A DNA stretch of 64,000 nt from the NCBI GenBank assembly GCA_958296065.1, contig CATQHX010000015.1:124001-188000 (forward strand). The letters are read 5' to 3'. This document shows, piece after piece, positions 1 to 9,700 of this stretch. Under the pieces are notes generated by a model. That model did no database searches and was not told where the DNA came from. It saw only the letters and a program-made list of their open reading frames with translations. How positions within the stretch are numbered: position 1 is the first letter of the stretch; each line of letters starts with the position of its first letter. The position numbers were made by a program, and so were the translations under genes. The stretch comes from Vicinamibacterales bacterium (GTDB lineage Bacteria; Acidobacteriota; Vicinamibacteria; Vicinamibacterales; UBA8438).

Positions 1-2
1 AC

Positions 3-167
3 GGCGGACGCCACCCGGGACTGAAACATTCCTGGCTGTATCCGCACATCGACACCGCGCCGCCGACGTCGCAGGACCGTGATGCAGTTGCCGGGGCAGG
101 CCGGGCGCGTGGACAACAGGCGATCCGAACGCTCGCGCCGGAGCGGGCGGCCGAGCTCGGGAGATGA
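3..167 (+). CDS. 3' end of an unidentified gene
   Basis: An open frame enters from the left edge and gives 54 residues ending ERAAELGR before a TGA at 165-167. The stop overlaps the ATG of the next gene (ATGA), which suggests a translationally coupled pair. The visible tail is rich in Ala, Arg and Gly and has no motif I can place. Function unknown; the start lies outside the window. Confidence 0.4.
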   Translation, partial: GGRHPGLKHSWLYPHIDTAPPTSQDRDAVAGAGRARGQQAIRTLAPERAAELGR

Positions 168-492
168 CGATGCAGCGATTCCTGGGTTCGACAGTCATCC
201 TCAGCCTGTTGGCCTTCCCGGCCCCTGCCGGCAGCCAGCCGCCCGCGCCGGGAACGGTCCGCGAACCCGAGAGCGGAACGGCGTTCCCCGTCGTCCTCAC
301 ACCGCCGGGTACGACGACGCACCGTCTGGTCGGGACCGGCATCCGGCAGCGGACGATCTTCCGCGTCGACGTCTACGCGTTCGGCCTCTATGTCGATCCC
401 GCCGGCGCCACGGCTGCGCTCGCGGCGTTCGCGGGAAGACAGGCCTCCGAGCTCAGCCGCGACGAACGCTTCCACCGGCACCTCCTTGGTAG
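164..492 (+). pseudogene. Chalcone-isomerase-like protein, truncated by IS21
   Basis: The frame starts with MTMQRFLGSTVILSLLAF, a signal-peptide-like segment. The block GTGIRQRTIFRVDVYAFGLY matches the conserved core of bacterial periplasmic chalcone-isomerase-like proteins, which usually run to about 190-200 residues. Here only about 110 native residues remain: the frame runs into the left end of the IS21 element at 493 and stops inside it at 526. The C-terminal part is not on the other side of the IS; a CRISPR remnant is there instead, so a deletion accompanied or followed the insertion. Probably non-functional. Its ATG overlaps the upstream stop, so it was the second gene of an operon. Confidence 0.75.
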
Positions 493-536
493 TGGCAACA
501 TGAAAAGGGACCTCGTGGCCACCTGAAAAGGGACCC
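493..536 (+). repeat. IS21 left terminal repeats
   Basis: Two tandem copies of a TGAAAAGGGACC-type motif, one at the tip (493-512) and one inside (about 523-535), separated by GTGGCCACC. They mirror the right end at 3687-3730 and are the presumed IstA binding sites. Confidence 0.85.
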
Positions 537-577
537 CCTGAGCACTCAAGGAATGGCGTTCCTGCGGCGATGAATCG

Positions 578-2107
578 ATGGACGAGACACGTTCGTCTCG
601 TCGACATCGCCAGGAGGACGCGGAGGTGATCAGGATGAGTCAGTGGGCCGAGATCCGCCACCTGCATCTGGTGGAAGGGGTACCGAAGAAGGAGATTGCG
701 CGGCGCCTGCAGCTGGACGTCAAGACGGTGCGCCGCGCCGTAGTCCGGCCGACGCCGCCGGTGCGGGTGTCGCCGCCGAGGGCCGGCAGCCTGGACCCGT
801 GGCGGGACCAGATCGAGCAGTGGCTGCGGGAGGACCGGAAGTTGACCGCGAAGCGGATCCGCCGGTTGCTGTTGCCGTTGGCCGGCGCGGTCTCCCCGCG
901 CACGGTGCGCCGCTACGTGGCGGCGCTGAGGAGGACTGTCACGTCGAAGGAGGCCTTCGTCCACCGCAGCGTGGCTGCTGGTACGACGATGGAGGTCGAC
1001 TTCGGCGAGTCGTGGGCCGACATCGCCGGGGCGCCGTGCAAGGTGAAGTACTTGGTGGCGACGCTGCCGTTCTCGAACGCGTACTTCGCCAAGGCGTATC
1101 CGGTCGAGCGGCTCGAGTCGCTGCTCGACGGCATCGAGTCGGCGTTCAAGTACTTTCGGGGCGTCGTGGACCGCGTTGTCCTCGATAACACCTCGCTGGC
1201 GGTCAAGGACGTGTTGGCCGGACGGGACCGGGTGCAGACCGAGGCATTCGAGGCGTTTCGGGGCGCGTATCCGTTCCGGGCCGAGTTCTGTGCGCCGGCG
1301 AAGGGCTGGGAAAAAGGTTCCGTGGAAAACGGCGTCAAATACGTCCGGAACCTGGTGTTCCGGCCGCGGCTGGCGGTGGAGAGCTGGGCGGCGCTCAACG
1401 CGACGATCCGCACCGAGCTGGAGGCCGACCTGCCGACGCGCCACCTCGACGACGGGCGCCCAGTGCAGGAAGCCTTGGCGCTGGAGCGGCAGCATCTGCG
1501 AGCGTTGCCCGAGCATCTTCCCGCCACCTGCCGCATCGTCGCCCGGGTGGCCGACAAGTTCGGCCATGTGCGGGTGGACCACGTCACCTACTCGGTGCCG
1601 GTCCGCCACGCCTGGCGGCCCGTGTGGGTGAAGCTGTATCACGACCGGGTGGCGATCGCCGTCGGCGCCGAGGTGGTTGCGGAGCATCCCCGGGCGTTCA
1701 GCCGGGGCACCAAGGTCCTCGACCCGTTCCACGTGCTGCCGTTGCTGGAACGCAAGCACCGGGCGGTGGCCGAGGCGACGGCGCTGGCCGGCTGGCGGCT
1801 GGCGCCGGTGTGGGAGCAGGTGCGGGCCGAGCTGGCCAAGCACACGCGCAAGCCCGATCAGGAGTGGGTCCGGATGCTGCGGTTGATGGAGACGTACCCG
1901 GCCGCGGCCGTCGAACGCGCGGTGGCCGCCGCGCTCGAACGGCATTCGCCGCGCCTGGAGACGGTGCGGCTCCTCCTCCGGCAGCAGCAGGCCGGCCCGC
2001 CGCCGGTCTGCCCGCCGGTGACCCGGGTGCGCCCGGAGCTGGCGCAGATTACGGTGCCCGCCCCGACGCTGTCGGCCTATGACGCGCTGGTGGAAGGGGG
2101 TTGCTGA
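578..2107 (+). CDS. istA: IS21-family transposase IstA
   Basis: DDE-type transposase of 509 residues, the usual length. An N-terminal helix-turn-helix (EIARRLQLDVKTVRRAVV, about residues 40-60) should bind the terminal repeats. The rve/DDE catalytic core follows (EVDFGESWADIAG near residue 140, then VLDNTSLAVKD, then EKGSVENGVKY), containing the D, D and E residues expected. An alternative start at 635 (MSQWAEI), preceded by GGAGGACGCGGAGGTGATCAGG, fits the family N-terminus better than 578. The TGA stop overlaps the istB ATG by one base (TGATG). The frame is intact, so it may be active. Confidence 0.92.
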   Translation: MDETRSSRRHRQEDAEVIRMSQWAEIRHLHLVEGVPKKEIARRLQLDVKTVRRAVVRPTPPVRVSPPRAGSLDPWRDQIEQWLREDRKLTAKRIRRLLLPLAGAVSPRTVRRYVAALRRTVTSKEAFVHRSVAAGTTMEVDFGESWADIAGAPCKVKYLVATLPFSNAYFAKAYPVERLESLLDGIESAFKYFRGVVDRVVLDNTSLAVKDVLAGRDRVQTEAFEAFRGAYPFRAEFCAPAKGWEKGSVENGVKYVRNLVFRPRLAVESWAALNATIRTELEADLPTRHLDDGRPVQEALALERQHLRALPEHLPATCRIVARVADKFGHVRVDHVTYSVPVRHAWRPVWVKLYHDRVAIAVGAEVVAEHPRAFSRGTKVLDPFHVLPLLERKHRAVAEATALAGWRLAPVWEQVRAELAKHTRKPDQEWVRMLRLMETYPAAAVERAVAAALERHSPRLETVRLLLRQQQAGPPPVCPPVTRVRPELAQITVPAPTLSAYDALVEGGC

Positions 2108-2892
2108 TGGCGACTACGACTATCGAGCCCCCGCATCTGGAGACGGACCTGAAGACGTTGTGCCTGTCGACGGTCGCGGCGCAGTGGCGGCCGCTGGCCG
2201 AGCAGGCCGCCCGTCAGCGGCAGGCGCCGGCCGACTACCTGGCCCAGTTGGTGCATCTGGAGGTGACCGAACGCCGGGAGCGCCGTATCCAACGCCGCAT
2301 TCACGATGCCCGCTTCCCGATGCTGAAGACGCTCGACGCCTTCTCCTTCGAGGCGCAGCCGGCGTTGGACCGCGATGCGGTGCTGGCGGTCTTCGACTGC
2401 CGCTTCGTCGCCGAGGCCGCCAACGTCGTGTTCGTCGGCGGCGTCGGCACGGGCAAGACGCACTTGTCCATCGCCCTGGGGATGGCCTGCTGCCAGCACG
2501 ACTACCGGGTGCGGTTCGTGACCGCAGCCGAGCTGGTCACGATGCTCGTCGAAGCGCAGCAGGAAGGCCGGCTGGCCCGCAAGCTCGCCCAGCTCGCCCG
2601 CTTTGACGTCGTCATCTGCGACGAGCTTGGCTACGTACCGCTCGACAAGGCCGGCGCCGACTTGTTGTTCGGCTTCATCAGCCAGCGCTACGAGCGCTGC
2701 AGCCTCGTGGTGACGACGAATCTGCCGTTCGCCCGCTGGTCCGAGGTCTTCCTCGACCCGACGGCCGCCGCCGCGGTCATCGACCGCATCGTCCACCACG
2801 CGACGGTACTGCAGACCTCGGGCAACAGCTACAGGTTACAGGCTGCAAAGCGGAACCAGACGCAGGCGTCCGGCAAGGAGGGACCCCGTTGA
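2107..2892 (+). CDS. istB: IS21-family helper ATPase IstB
   Basis: AAA+ ATPase that assists IstA in target selection. The ATG at 2107 shares its A with the istA stop. The Walker A motif GGVGTGKTHLSIALG lies near residue 115 and the Walker B motif VVICDELGYVPLD near residue 175; TTNLPFARW corresponds to sensor-1. The length of 261 residues is normal for IstB. The frame is intact and translationally coupled to istA. Confidence 0.93.
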   Translation: MATTTIEPPHLETDLKTLCLSTVAAQWRPLAEQAARQRQAPADYLAQLVHLEVTERRERRIQRRIHDARFPMLKTLDAFSFEAQPALDRDAVLAVFDCRFVAEAANVVFVGGVGTGKTHLSIALGMACCQHDYRVRFVTAAELVTMLVEAQQEGRLARKLAQLARFDVVICDELGYVPLDKAGADLLFGFISQRYERCSLVVTTNLPFARWSEVFLDPTAAAAVIDRIVHHATVLQTSGNSYRLQAAKRNQTQASGKEGPR

Positions 2893-3059
2893 CGCCGGCG
2901 AGTCGTGCCGGCCCGCGTTCGACTGTCCGAAGTGCGGCGCCGGGGAGCCGCTCGTGGACCGATGCCGACGACCGAGCGGTGGGCCTGTCACGACGCTTGC
3001 CCCTTGATCGCGCGGCCGACCGCTTCCCCCTCCGTTACGTAACGGCGCAGGATTGACTT

Positions 3060-3350
3060 GTGGCGCTGACCAACGCGGAGCGGCAGGCACGTTACCGGGA
3101 GCGGCGCAAGGCCGGCGAATCCCGGCTCCGGTACCGCCGGCCGGCGGACCGGAGGTCGCGGCCACAACAGTGGAACGACGCGGTGCAGACACTCCTGGAG
3201 TTGCAGGAACAGTACCGGCAGTGGCGCGACGCGTTGCCGGAATCGCTGGCCGGGTCCGCGACCGCGGAGCTGCTCGAACAGGCCTGCGATCTGGATCTGT
3301 CGGCACTCGAGGCTGTCGAGCTGCCCAGGGGCTTCGGGCGTGACCGCTAG
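3060..3350 (+). CDS. Small passenger protein of the IS21 element
   Basis: A 96-residue protein with a GTG start. The N-terminus (ALTNAERQARYRERRKAGE) is strongly basic and helical and could contact nucleic acid; the rest is Leu-, Glu- and Gln-rich and probably helical (TLLELQEQYRQWRD). It lies inside the IS boundaries, downstream of istB and in the same direction, so it travels with the element. No function is assigned. The frame is clean and its composition protein-like. Confidence 0.5.
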   Translation: MALTNAERQARYRERRKAGESRLRYRRPADRRSRPQQWNDAVQTLLELQEQYRQWRDALPESLAGSATAELLEQACDLDLSALEAVELPRGFGRDR

Positions 3351-3461
3351 CGCGCCGGCCAAATGTAGTCGATGCCGAACACGCGTCGGCTCGACAAGAA
3401 TGCTCAACTGCGTCGAGCACGGATATCGACAACCCGCGCTGTCGGGCCGACCAGTGTGACC

Positions 3462-3541
3462 GTGTGCTCACCGGCGTCAAGGCGCGTCGCTGCGCGACGC
3501 CCCCGCTACGCGGGGCTGCGGCCTTGACACCGGCTCCGCGC
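3462..3541. repeat. Palindromic cloverleaf-like element, copy A
   Basis: About 80 nt that can fold into a closing stem (CCGGCGTCAAGGC against GCCTTGACACCGG) carrying two hairpins (GCGTCG-CTGCG-CGACGC and CCCCGC-TA-CGCGGGG). An outer stem GTGACCGTG/CACGGTCAC extends it. A nearly identical copy lies inverted at 31930-32010. The intact stems and conserved loops suggest a structured mobile repeat or RNA. Confidence 0.65.
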
Positions 3542-3686
3542 ACGGTCACAGGCAATCTTGCCCGACAGCCGGAAACCACTCTTCAAGGAAGGAGGAGCTC
3601 ACCTTTGACGCACTGAACGAGCCGGGTGCGGGGACGTCCCGGTACGAAGACGGCTTCGATTCCCGCGACGGCTCCCGTCAACGGGG

Positions 3687-3730
3687 GGTCCCTTTTCACG
3701 TGGCCACAGGGGTCCCTTTTGTACTTGCCA
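3687..3730 (-). repeat. IS21 right terminal repeats
   Basis: Two inverted copies of the AAAAGGGACC motif (GGTCCCTTTTCACG at 3687-3700 and GGTCCCTTTTGTAC at 3711-3724), ending ACTTGCCA at 3730. They match the left end in inverted order. Confidence 0.85.
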
Positions 3731-3736
3731 TTTCCA

Positions 3737-5226
3737 CACCCCGGCGACACCCGCTGCGCCGCGACGCACTGCACCTGGAGCGCGACGCTCAACGAAGGCC
3801 GGGGCACGCACCCCGGCGACACATACCCGCCGCTGCGAGGCCACCCCCAACGCTGTTCCGCTCAACGAAGGCCGGGGCACGCACCCCGGCGACACTGGGC
3901 AATATCGCGCAGCTCGGCGCCCGGGTCGTCCCGCGCTCAACGAAGGCCGGGGCACGCACCCCGGCGACACCAGGCGGTAGCCGACACGCTGGCGCAGGGG
4001 TCGCTCGCCGCTCAACGAAGGCCGGGGCACGCACCCCGGCGACACACCCTGCGCGCGCATCCGGGCGCGCCGCGCCGCCATCGCTCAACGAAGGCCGGGG
4101 CACGCACCCCGGCGACACCAGCTACGCCCGTAGCGCTGCTCTGGCAGGGGTATCAGCGCTCAACGAAGGCCGGGGCACGCACCCCGGCGACACTGCCGCA
4201 GGGTTGAAATACAACGTGTTCGACGAGTCCCGCTCAACGAAGGCCGGGGCACGCACCCCGGGCGACACCGGCACCGGCCGCACTGCCGTGCCGGTCGGGT
4301 CCTTCGCCGCTCAACGAAGGCCGGGGCACGCACCCCGGCGACACTCGCCGGTCGTCGCGTTCCGGTCCCCGTGACAGACGAGCGCTCAACGAAGGCCGGG
4401 GCACGCACCCCGGCGACACCTCGCCCAGCGTGTCGAGACGCCCGAACGCCGCCATCCGCGCTCAACGAAGGCCGGGGCACGCACCCCGGCGACACTGTCG
4501 GCTACCGATCCGACAGTGCGACTCGCTGTCGACGCTCAACGAAGGCCGGGGCACGCACCCCGGCGACACCCTCGTCGCCCGGGCGTTCCAGTTCTACGTC
4601 TTCCACGCTCAACGAAGGCCGGGGCACGCACCCCGGCGACACCAATGGCCCGCCGGAACCCGGCCGCGGTTCCCTTCACGCTCAACGAAGGCCGGGGCAC
4701 GCACCCCGGCGACACTGGACAGCCATCCGCGAGGAGCTGCAGCGGCAGGGCGCTCAACGAAGGCCGGGGCACGCACCCCGGCGACACCTGCGGGGCGACG
4801 TCGTGAAGCTCAAGAAGTACCTCGCTCAACGAAGGCCGGGGCACGCACCCCGGCGACACCGCCGCGTCCCACGGTGCCAGCGTCCGCCGCGCCACTACGC
4901 TCAACGAAGGCCGGGGCACGCACCCCGGCGACACCTCGTCCCGCGCCAGAACCACCCGGCTGCCACCGGAACGCTCAACGAAGGCCGGGGCACGCACCCC
5001 GGCGACACGACCGGCGGCTCCCCGAGACACGCCAGACGGAACGCTCAACGAAGGCCGGGGCACGCACCCCGGCGACACTGGTGGTGATCGTCTTCGGCAT
5101 CTGTCTATCCTCCGCGCTCAACGAAGGCCGGGGCACGCACCCCGGCGACACGACCCAATGTCGTCGGGCGAAATGAGCGTAGCTGGCACCGCTCAACGAA
5201 GGCCGGGGCACGCACCCCGGCGACAC
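3737..5226 (-). CRISPR. CRISPR array, leader-distal segment (20 repeats plus a stump)
   Basis: Twenty complete 36-nt repeats, the first at 3787-3822 and the last at 5191-5226, with unique spacers of about 34-39 nt. On the plus strand each repeat begins GCTCAACGAAGGCCGGGG and ends CACCCCGGCGACAC. Read on the minus strand it begins GTGTCGCCGGGG and ends CCTTCGTTGAGC, with a GCCGGGG/CCCCGGC stem; this is the likely transcribed strand. At 3737-3750 only the last 14 nt of a repeat remain, next to the IS21 end, so older units are lost. The repeat at 4232 carries one extra G in the stem. Confidence 0.98.
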
Positions 5227-5238
5227 TCCCAGTAGTTC

Positions 5239-5467
5239 TCCACCCGGCGGCGCCGGACCCACGCATGCATGAAACGGGGTATCGTGCGGAGCGTAGGCGC
5301 TGGCACAGAGGTCGGTTCTTGCCATGGTGCCCAGAGCCCGTTCAGTAGTTGGACCCGGAGTCCCGCGAGCACCCCACATTGCGAGCCCGGCGGATCCGGG
5401 GAGCGCGCCTGTTAGATTTCGTACCTGCGGACTCCACGCCAGCGCCCTTGGGATCAGGAGGTGACGC
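5239..5467 (+). ncRNA. Candidate IS110 bridge RNA in the non-coding left end
   Basis: IS110-group elements carry, upstream of the transposase, a structured bridge RNA that pairs with both target and donor DNA. This 230-bp non-coding stretch occupies that position and is far longer than a promoter needs. I have not folded it or found the guide loops, so the call rests on family knowledge and position only. Confidence 0.4.
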
Positions 5468-6696
5468 ATGGAAGTCTTGCATGCCCGGTGCGCCGGGTTG
5501 GATGTGCACTCGCGGCAAGTGAATGCGTGCGTGCGCGTGGCTGCCGGTCGGAAGGTCACGACCGAGCATCAGGAGTTCGCGACCACGACGGCGGGGCTGC
5601 TCGATCTGGCGGCATGGCTGAGCGAGGCGGGCTGCACGCACGTGGCGATGGAGGCGACCGGGGTGTACTGGAAGCCGGTGTGGCACATCCTCGAAGACGA
5701 GGAGTCGTTCACGCTGGTGCTCGCCAACGCGCAGCACATCCGCAACGTTCCGGGCCGCAAGAGCGACCGGAAGGACGCGGCCTGGATCGCCGACCTGCTG
5801 GCGCACGGGCTGATTGAGGGCAGCTTCGTGCCGCCGGCCCCGATCCAGGAACTGCGCGACCTGACGCGGACCCGCAAGCAACTCGTCGGCGAGGTCGCGC
5901 GCCACACGCAGCGGCTGCAGAAGACGCTGGAAGACGCCAACGTGAAGCTGACGCGGGTGGTCACCGACATCCTGGGTGCCAGCGGCCGGGCGATCCTCGC
6001 GGCGCTGATCGCCGGGGAGACCGATCCCGAGCGGCTGGCCGATTGCACCGACGTGCGCCTGAAGGCCAGCCGCGCGGACATCGTCGCCGCGGTACACGGG
6101 CGGGTGACGGCTCATCATCGTTTCCTGCTGCAACTGCACCTGACGCAGATCGATGCGCTGCGTGCGGCCGTGGAGAACGTGGAGCGGCAGGCTGACGAGG
6201 TGCTGCTCCCTTTTCGCGAGGCGGCCGACCGGCTGACGACGATGCCGGGGGTCAGTGAGACGGCCGCGCGGGTGATCGTCGCCGAGATCGGCGTGGACAT
6301 GAGCCGGTTTCCCAGTGCGGGCCATCTGGTCTCTTGGGCGGGCCTGTGCCCGCGCCTGGACGAGAGTGCGGGAAAGCGCCGCTCGACCCGGATCCGTCAT
6401 GCGAACCCGTGGCTGAAGACGGCGCTGATCCAGGCTGCGTGGGCGGCGGCCCGCAAGACGGGAGCTACCTGCAATCCCAATTTCGGCGCCTCAAGGGCCG
6501 GCGCGGCCCGAAGAAGGCGATTGTGGCGGTCGCCGCCTCCATGCTGACCGCCGCCTACTACATGCTTCGCGACGACAAGGACTACCACGAACTCGGCGGC
6601 CGGTACCTGGACGATCGCGACAAGCACCGCATCACCCAGCGGCTCCTCCGGCGTCTGCACGACCTCGGCGTGGAGGTCGAAGTGAAGGCCGCCTGA
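5468..6696 (+). pseudogene. IS110-family transposase, one frameshift
   Basis: The N-terminal DEDD RuvC-like domain is visible: GLDVHSRQVNACV near residue 10, VAMEATGVYWKP near 58, and GRKSDRKDAAWIADLL near 100. The C-terminal Transposase_20 region follows (MPGVSETAARVIVAEIGVD near 260) with the serine-bearing ESAGKRRSTRIRH near 300. After AAWAAARK the frame is lost: AAGACGGGAGCTAC lacks one G compared with what is needed to read GSYLQSQFRRLKGRRGP, which resumes in another frame and runs to 6696 (LGVEVEVKAA). One base deletion near 6464 explains it. IS110 is not known to use programmed frameshifting, so the copy is probably dead. Confidence 0.85.
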
Positions 6697-6754
6697 GCCA
6701 ACACCCGCACCATGAGTTTCTTGTTAGACAGAGTTCTCAGGCGCGTCCTTGTAC

Positions 6755-9700
6755 GCTCAACGAAGGCCGGGGCACGCACCCCGGCGACACCGAGGGCTAC
6801 GCGGGATGGCCTGCCTTTCCTATCGGCGCTCAACGAAGGCCGGGGCACGCACCCCGGCGACACGCGAGGAGCGTCCCGCGAGCACGCGCCGCACGCTCCG
6901 CGCTCAACGAAGGCCGGGGCACGCACCCCGGCGACACCTGGCCGCATCAGCCGTTTCCCGCCACCGGACCGACCCCGCTCAACGAAGGCCGGGGCACGCA
7001 CCCCGGCGACACACGCAGCACACGCGCGCGTGCACAGTCTCCGGACCCGCTCAACGAAGGCCGGGGCACGCACCCCGGCGACACGCCACGGTGCTGGTTC
7101 TGGAAGTGCTCCACGTTGCGCCCGCTCAACGAAGGCCGGGGCACGCACCCCGGCGACACCTGAAGCAGTACTTCCAGGTCAACGACGGCAAGACCGCTCA
7201 ACGAAGGCCGGGGCACGCACCCCGGCGACACACTGGAGTAGCGCACGGATGCATGCTATCGACGGAGCGCTCAACGAAGGCCGGGGCACGCACCCCGGCG
7301 ACACGGGCAGTCGGTCCGCATCCAGCGTCGCGACCTCGACACCGCTCAACGAAGGCCGGGGCACGCACCCCGGCGACACATCCGCGACCTCGGGGCGCTG
7401 CCTTACCCGATGCCCGCTCAACGAAGGCCGGGGCACGCACCCCGGCGACACCCGAAGTCTCGGCCGGCTCGATGCACGCGAAGCGCGCTCAACGAAGGCC
7501 GGGGCACGCACCCCGGCGACACTCCAGGCGCGTCCCCGCCGTCGTACACGTTCATGTTCGCTCAACGAAGGCCGGGGCACGCACCCCGGCGACACCGGCG
7601 TCCGCTCGCGCGTCTCCGGCCAGGTCAACGGCGCTCAACGAAGGCCGGGGCACGCACCCCGGCGACACGCCCGTGAAGGTGGACGCCGCCGGACGCGCCT
7701 TGCCCACGCTCAACGAAGGCCGGGGCACGCACCCCGGCGACACTCGCGGCAGCGGATGCAGGTCACGCGTCCCCCTCCACGCTCAACGAAGGCCGGGGCA
7801 CGCACCCCGGCGACACGTAGGGCGGGACACCGCCGCTCGCCGCCGGCAACTGCGCTCAACGAAGGCCGGGGTACGCACCCCGGCGACACGAGTCCACCGC
7901 CCGAAGCACGCATCCCGATTACGCGCGCTCAACGAAGGCCGGGGCACGCACCCCGGCGACACAGGCGGCGGCCGATGCGGCGGACCGCATGCTGGCCGGC
8001 GCTCAACGAAGGCCGGGGCACGCACCCCGGCGACACTTCCGGAAGTTCTTCGGCGTGGAGCCTCCGGAGGATCGCTCAACGAAGGCCGGGGCACGCACCC
8101 CGGCGACACTCGGTCAGGGCAGGCGGCGCGGCGTCGTCGCCGATCGCTCAACGAAGGCCGGGGCACGCACCCCGGCGACACGCATGCGTCTCACCCGGCC
8201 AGTACCCGACCAGCATCGCTCAACGAAGGCCGGGGCACGCACCCCGGCGACACAGGAGCACGGCAGGTGGGCCAGTCCATGACACTGGCAACCGCTCAAC
8301 GAAGGCCGGGGCACGCACCCCGGCGACACACGGTGTTGGTGGCGCGCTTCCAGCTCGAGTCGTCCAGCGCTCAACGAAGGCCGGGGCACGCACCCCGGCG
8401 ACACACGACAGCCTGAGCAAGCGGCTCACGTCGCTGGCGACCGACGCTCAACGAAGGCCGGGGCACGCACCCCGGCGACACACCCCGACGACCCCTTGAC
8501 TGGCACGGTGCCATGTACGCTCAACGAAGGCCGGGGCACGCACCCCGGCGACACCCCACGTGCCGGTATCCGAGTGACTCAGTGCTGCCCGCTCAACGAA
8601 GGCCGGGGCACGCACCCCGGCGACACCCGACCCCGACGACCTTGACTGGCGCGGTGCCATGTACGCTCAACGAAGGCCGGGGCACGCACCCCGGCGACAC
8701 TCGGCAGCGCCGGATAGGTAGACTGCATCCGTACCGCTCAACGAAGGCCGGGGCACGCACCCCGGCGACACTGTCCACGATGCCCATCGTCATCCCGACT
8801 TCCGCCGACGCTCAACGAAGGCCGGGGCACGCAGCCCGGCGACACCTGTCCCGACTCCGAGCAGTCTAACGAGTGGGAGCCCGCTCAACGAAGGCCGGGG
8901 CACGCACCCCGGCGACACCCTACACGGGTCCAACTACGCAGCAAGACCGCGCACCGCTCAACGAAGGCCGGGGCACGCACCCCGGCGACACTTCGAGCGT
9001 CTGGCCGGCGACCAGCGTCCCCCGCGGCGCTCAACGAAGGCCGGGGCACGCACCCCGGCGACACATCAGGTAGCGCCGCACGCCGGCCGCCGTGAAGCCC
9101 GCTCAACGAAGGCCGGGGCACGCACCCCGGCGACACCTTCCGGCGCCGCTTCCAGGATGATCCGCCCCGCACCCGCTCAACGAAGGCCGGGGCACGCACC
9201 CCGGCGACACGCGCCAAGACGCCGGCGGGCGAGCAGGCAACTGCGCAACGCTCAACGAAGGCCGGGGCACGCACCCCGGCGACACTGGGCAGGGCAGGAC
9301 TCGCCCGGCGCGCTGTGGATCGCTCAACGAAGGCCGGGGCACGCACCCCGGCGACACTCCAGCGCCTTACTTCGACACCGGCTGTGTCAGTCACCGCTCA
9401 ACGAAGGCCGGGGCACGCACCCCGGCGACACGCGTGGACGTGGCCGACGTCGCCGTGCTCGTTCCGGAGCGCTCAACGAAGGCCGGGGCACGCACCCCGG
9501 CGACACGACCGCCCGGGGCCAGGCGCGTGTAAGCGTCGTTCGTCGCTCAACGAAGGCCGGGGCACGCAGCCCGGCGACACGCCAGGCGAGCCTGACACGA
9601 ACGCGACGATATCGACCGCTCAACGAAGGCCGGGGCACGCACCCCGGCGACACGCTCCCTACCGACCAGTGCGCGCGCTAGCCAGGGCAGCGCTCAACGA

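Larger units (their letters stand above)
493..3730 (+). mobile_element. IS21-family insertion sequence with a passenger region
   Basis: The element starts TGGCAACATGAAAAGGGACC and ends with the near-inverted GGTCCCTTTTGTACTTGCCA, giving the TG...CA termini usual for IS21. Each end carries a second inner copy of the AAAAGGGACC motif, the multiple terminal repeats typical of the family. It encodes IstA and IstB in order and then about 840 bp of extra DNA containing a small gene and a palindrome. The flanks (CCTTGGTAG on the left, TTTCCACACC on the right) show no target-site duplication. The left neighbour is a truncated gene and the right neighbour a truncated CRISPR repeat, which points to a deletion at one end. 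Confidence 0.9.
5239..6730 (+). mobile_element. IS110-family element inserted in a CRISPR spacer
   Basis: About 1.5 kb of non-array DNA lies between the repeats ending at 5226 and starting at 6755. Spacers here are about 37 nt; roughly 12 nt on the left and 24 nt on the right (GAGTTCTCAGGCGCGTCCTT...) add up to one spacer, so the element apparently split a single spacer. The ends are approximate: the right end is placed at TGAGTTTCTTGTTAGACAG by comparison with the related remnant at 26.8 kb (TGAGTTTCTTTCTAACAG). There are no obvious inverted repeats, as expected for IS110. It holds about 230 bp of non-coding left end and one frameshifted transposase. Confidence 0.85.

Noticed and set aside
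5468..6696. Programmed frameshifting in the IS110 transposase
   Set aside because: No slippery heptamer at the junction and IS110 transposases are normally single-frame; the related 26.8-kb remnant reads through in one frame.
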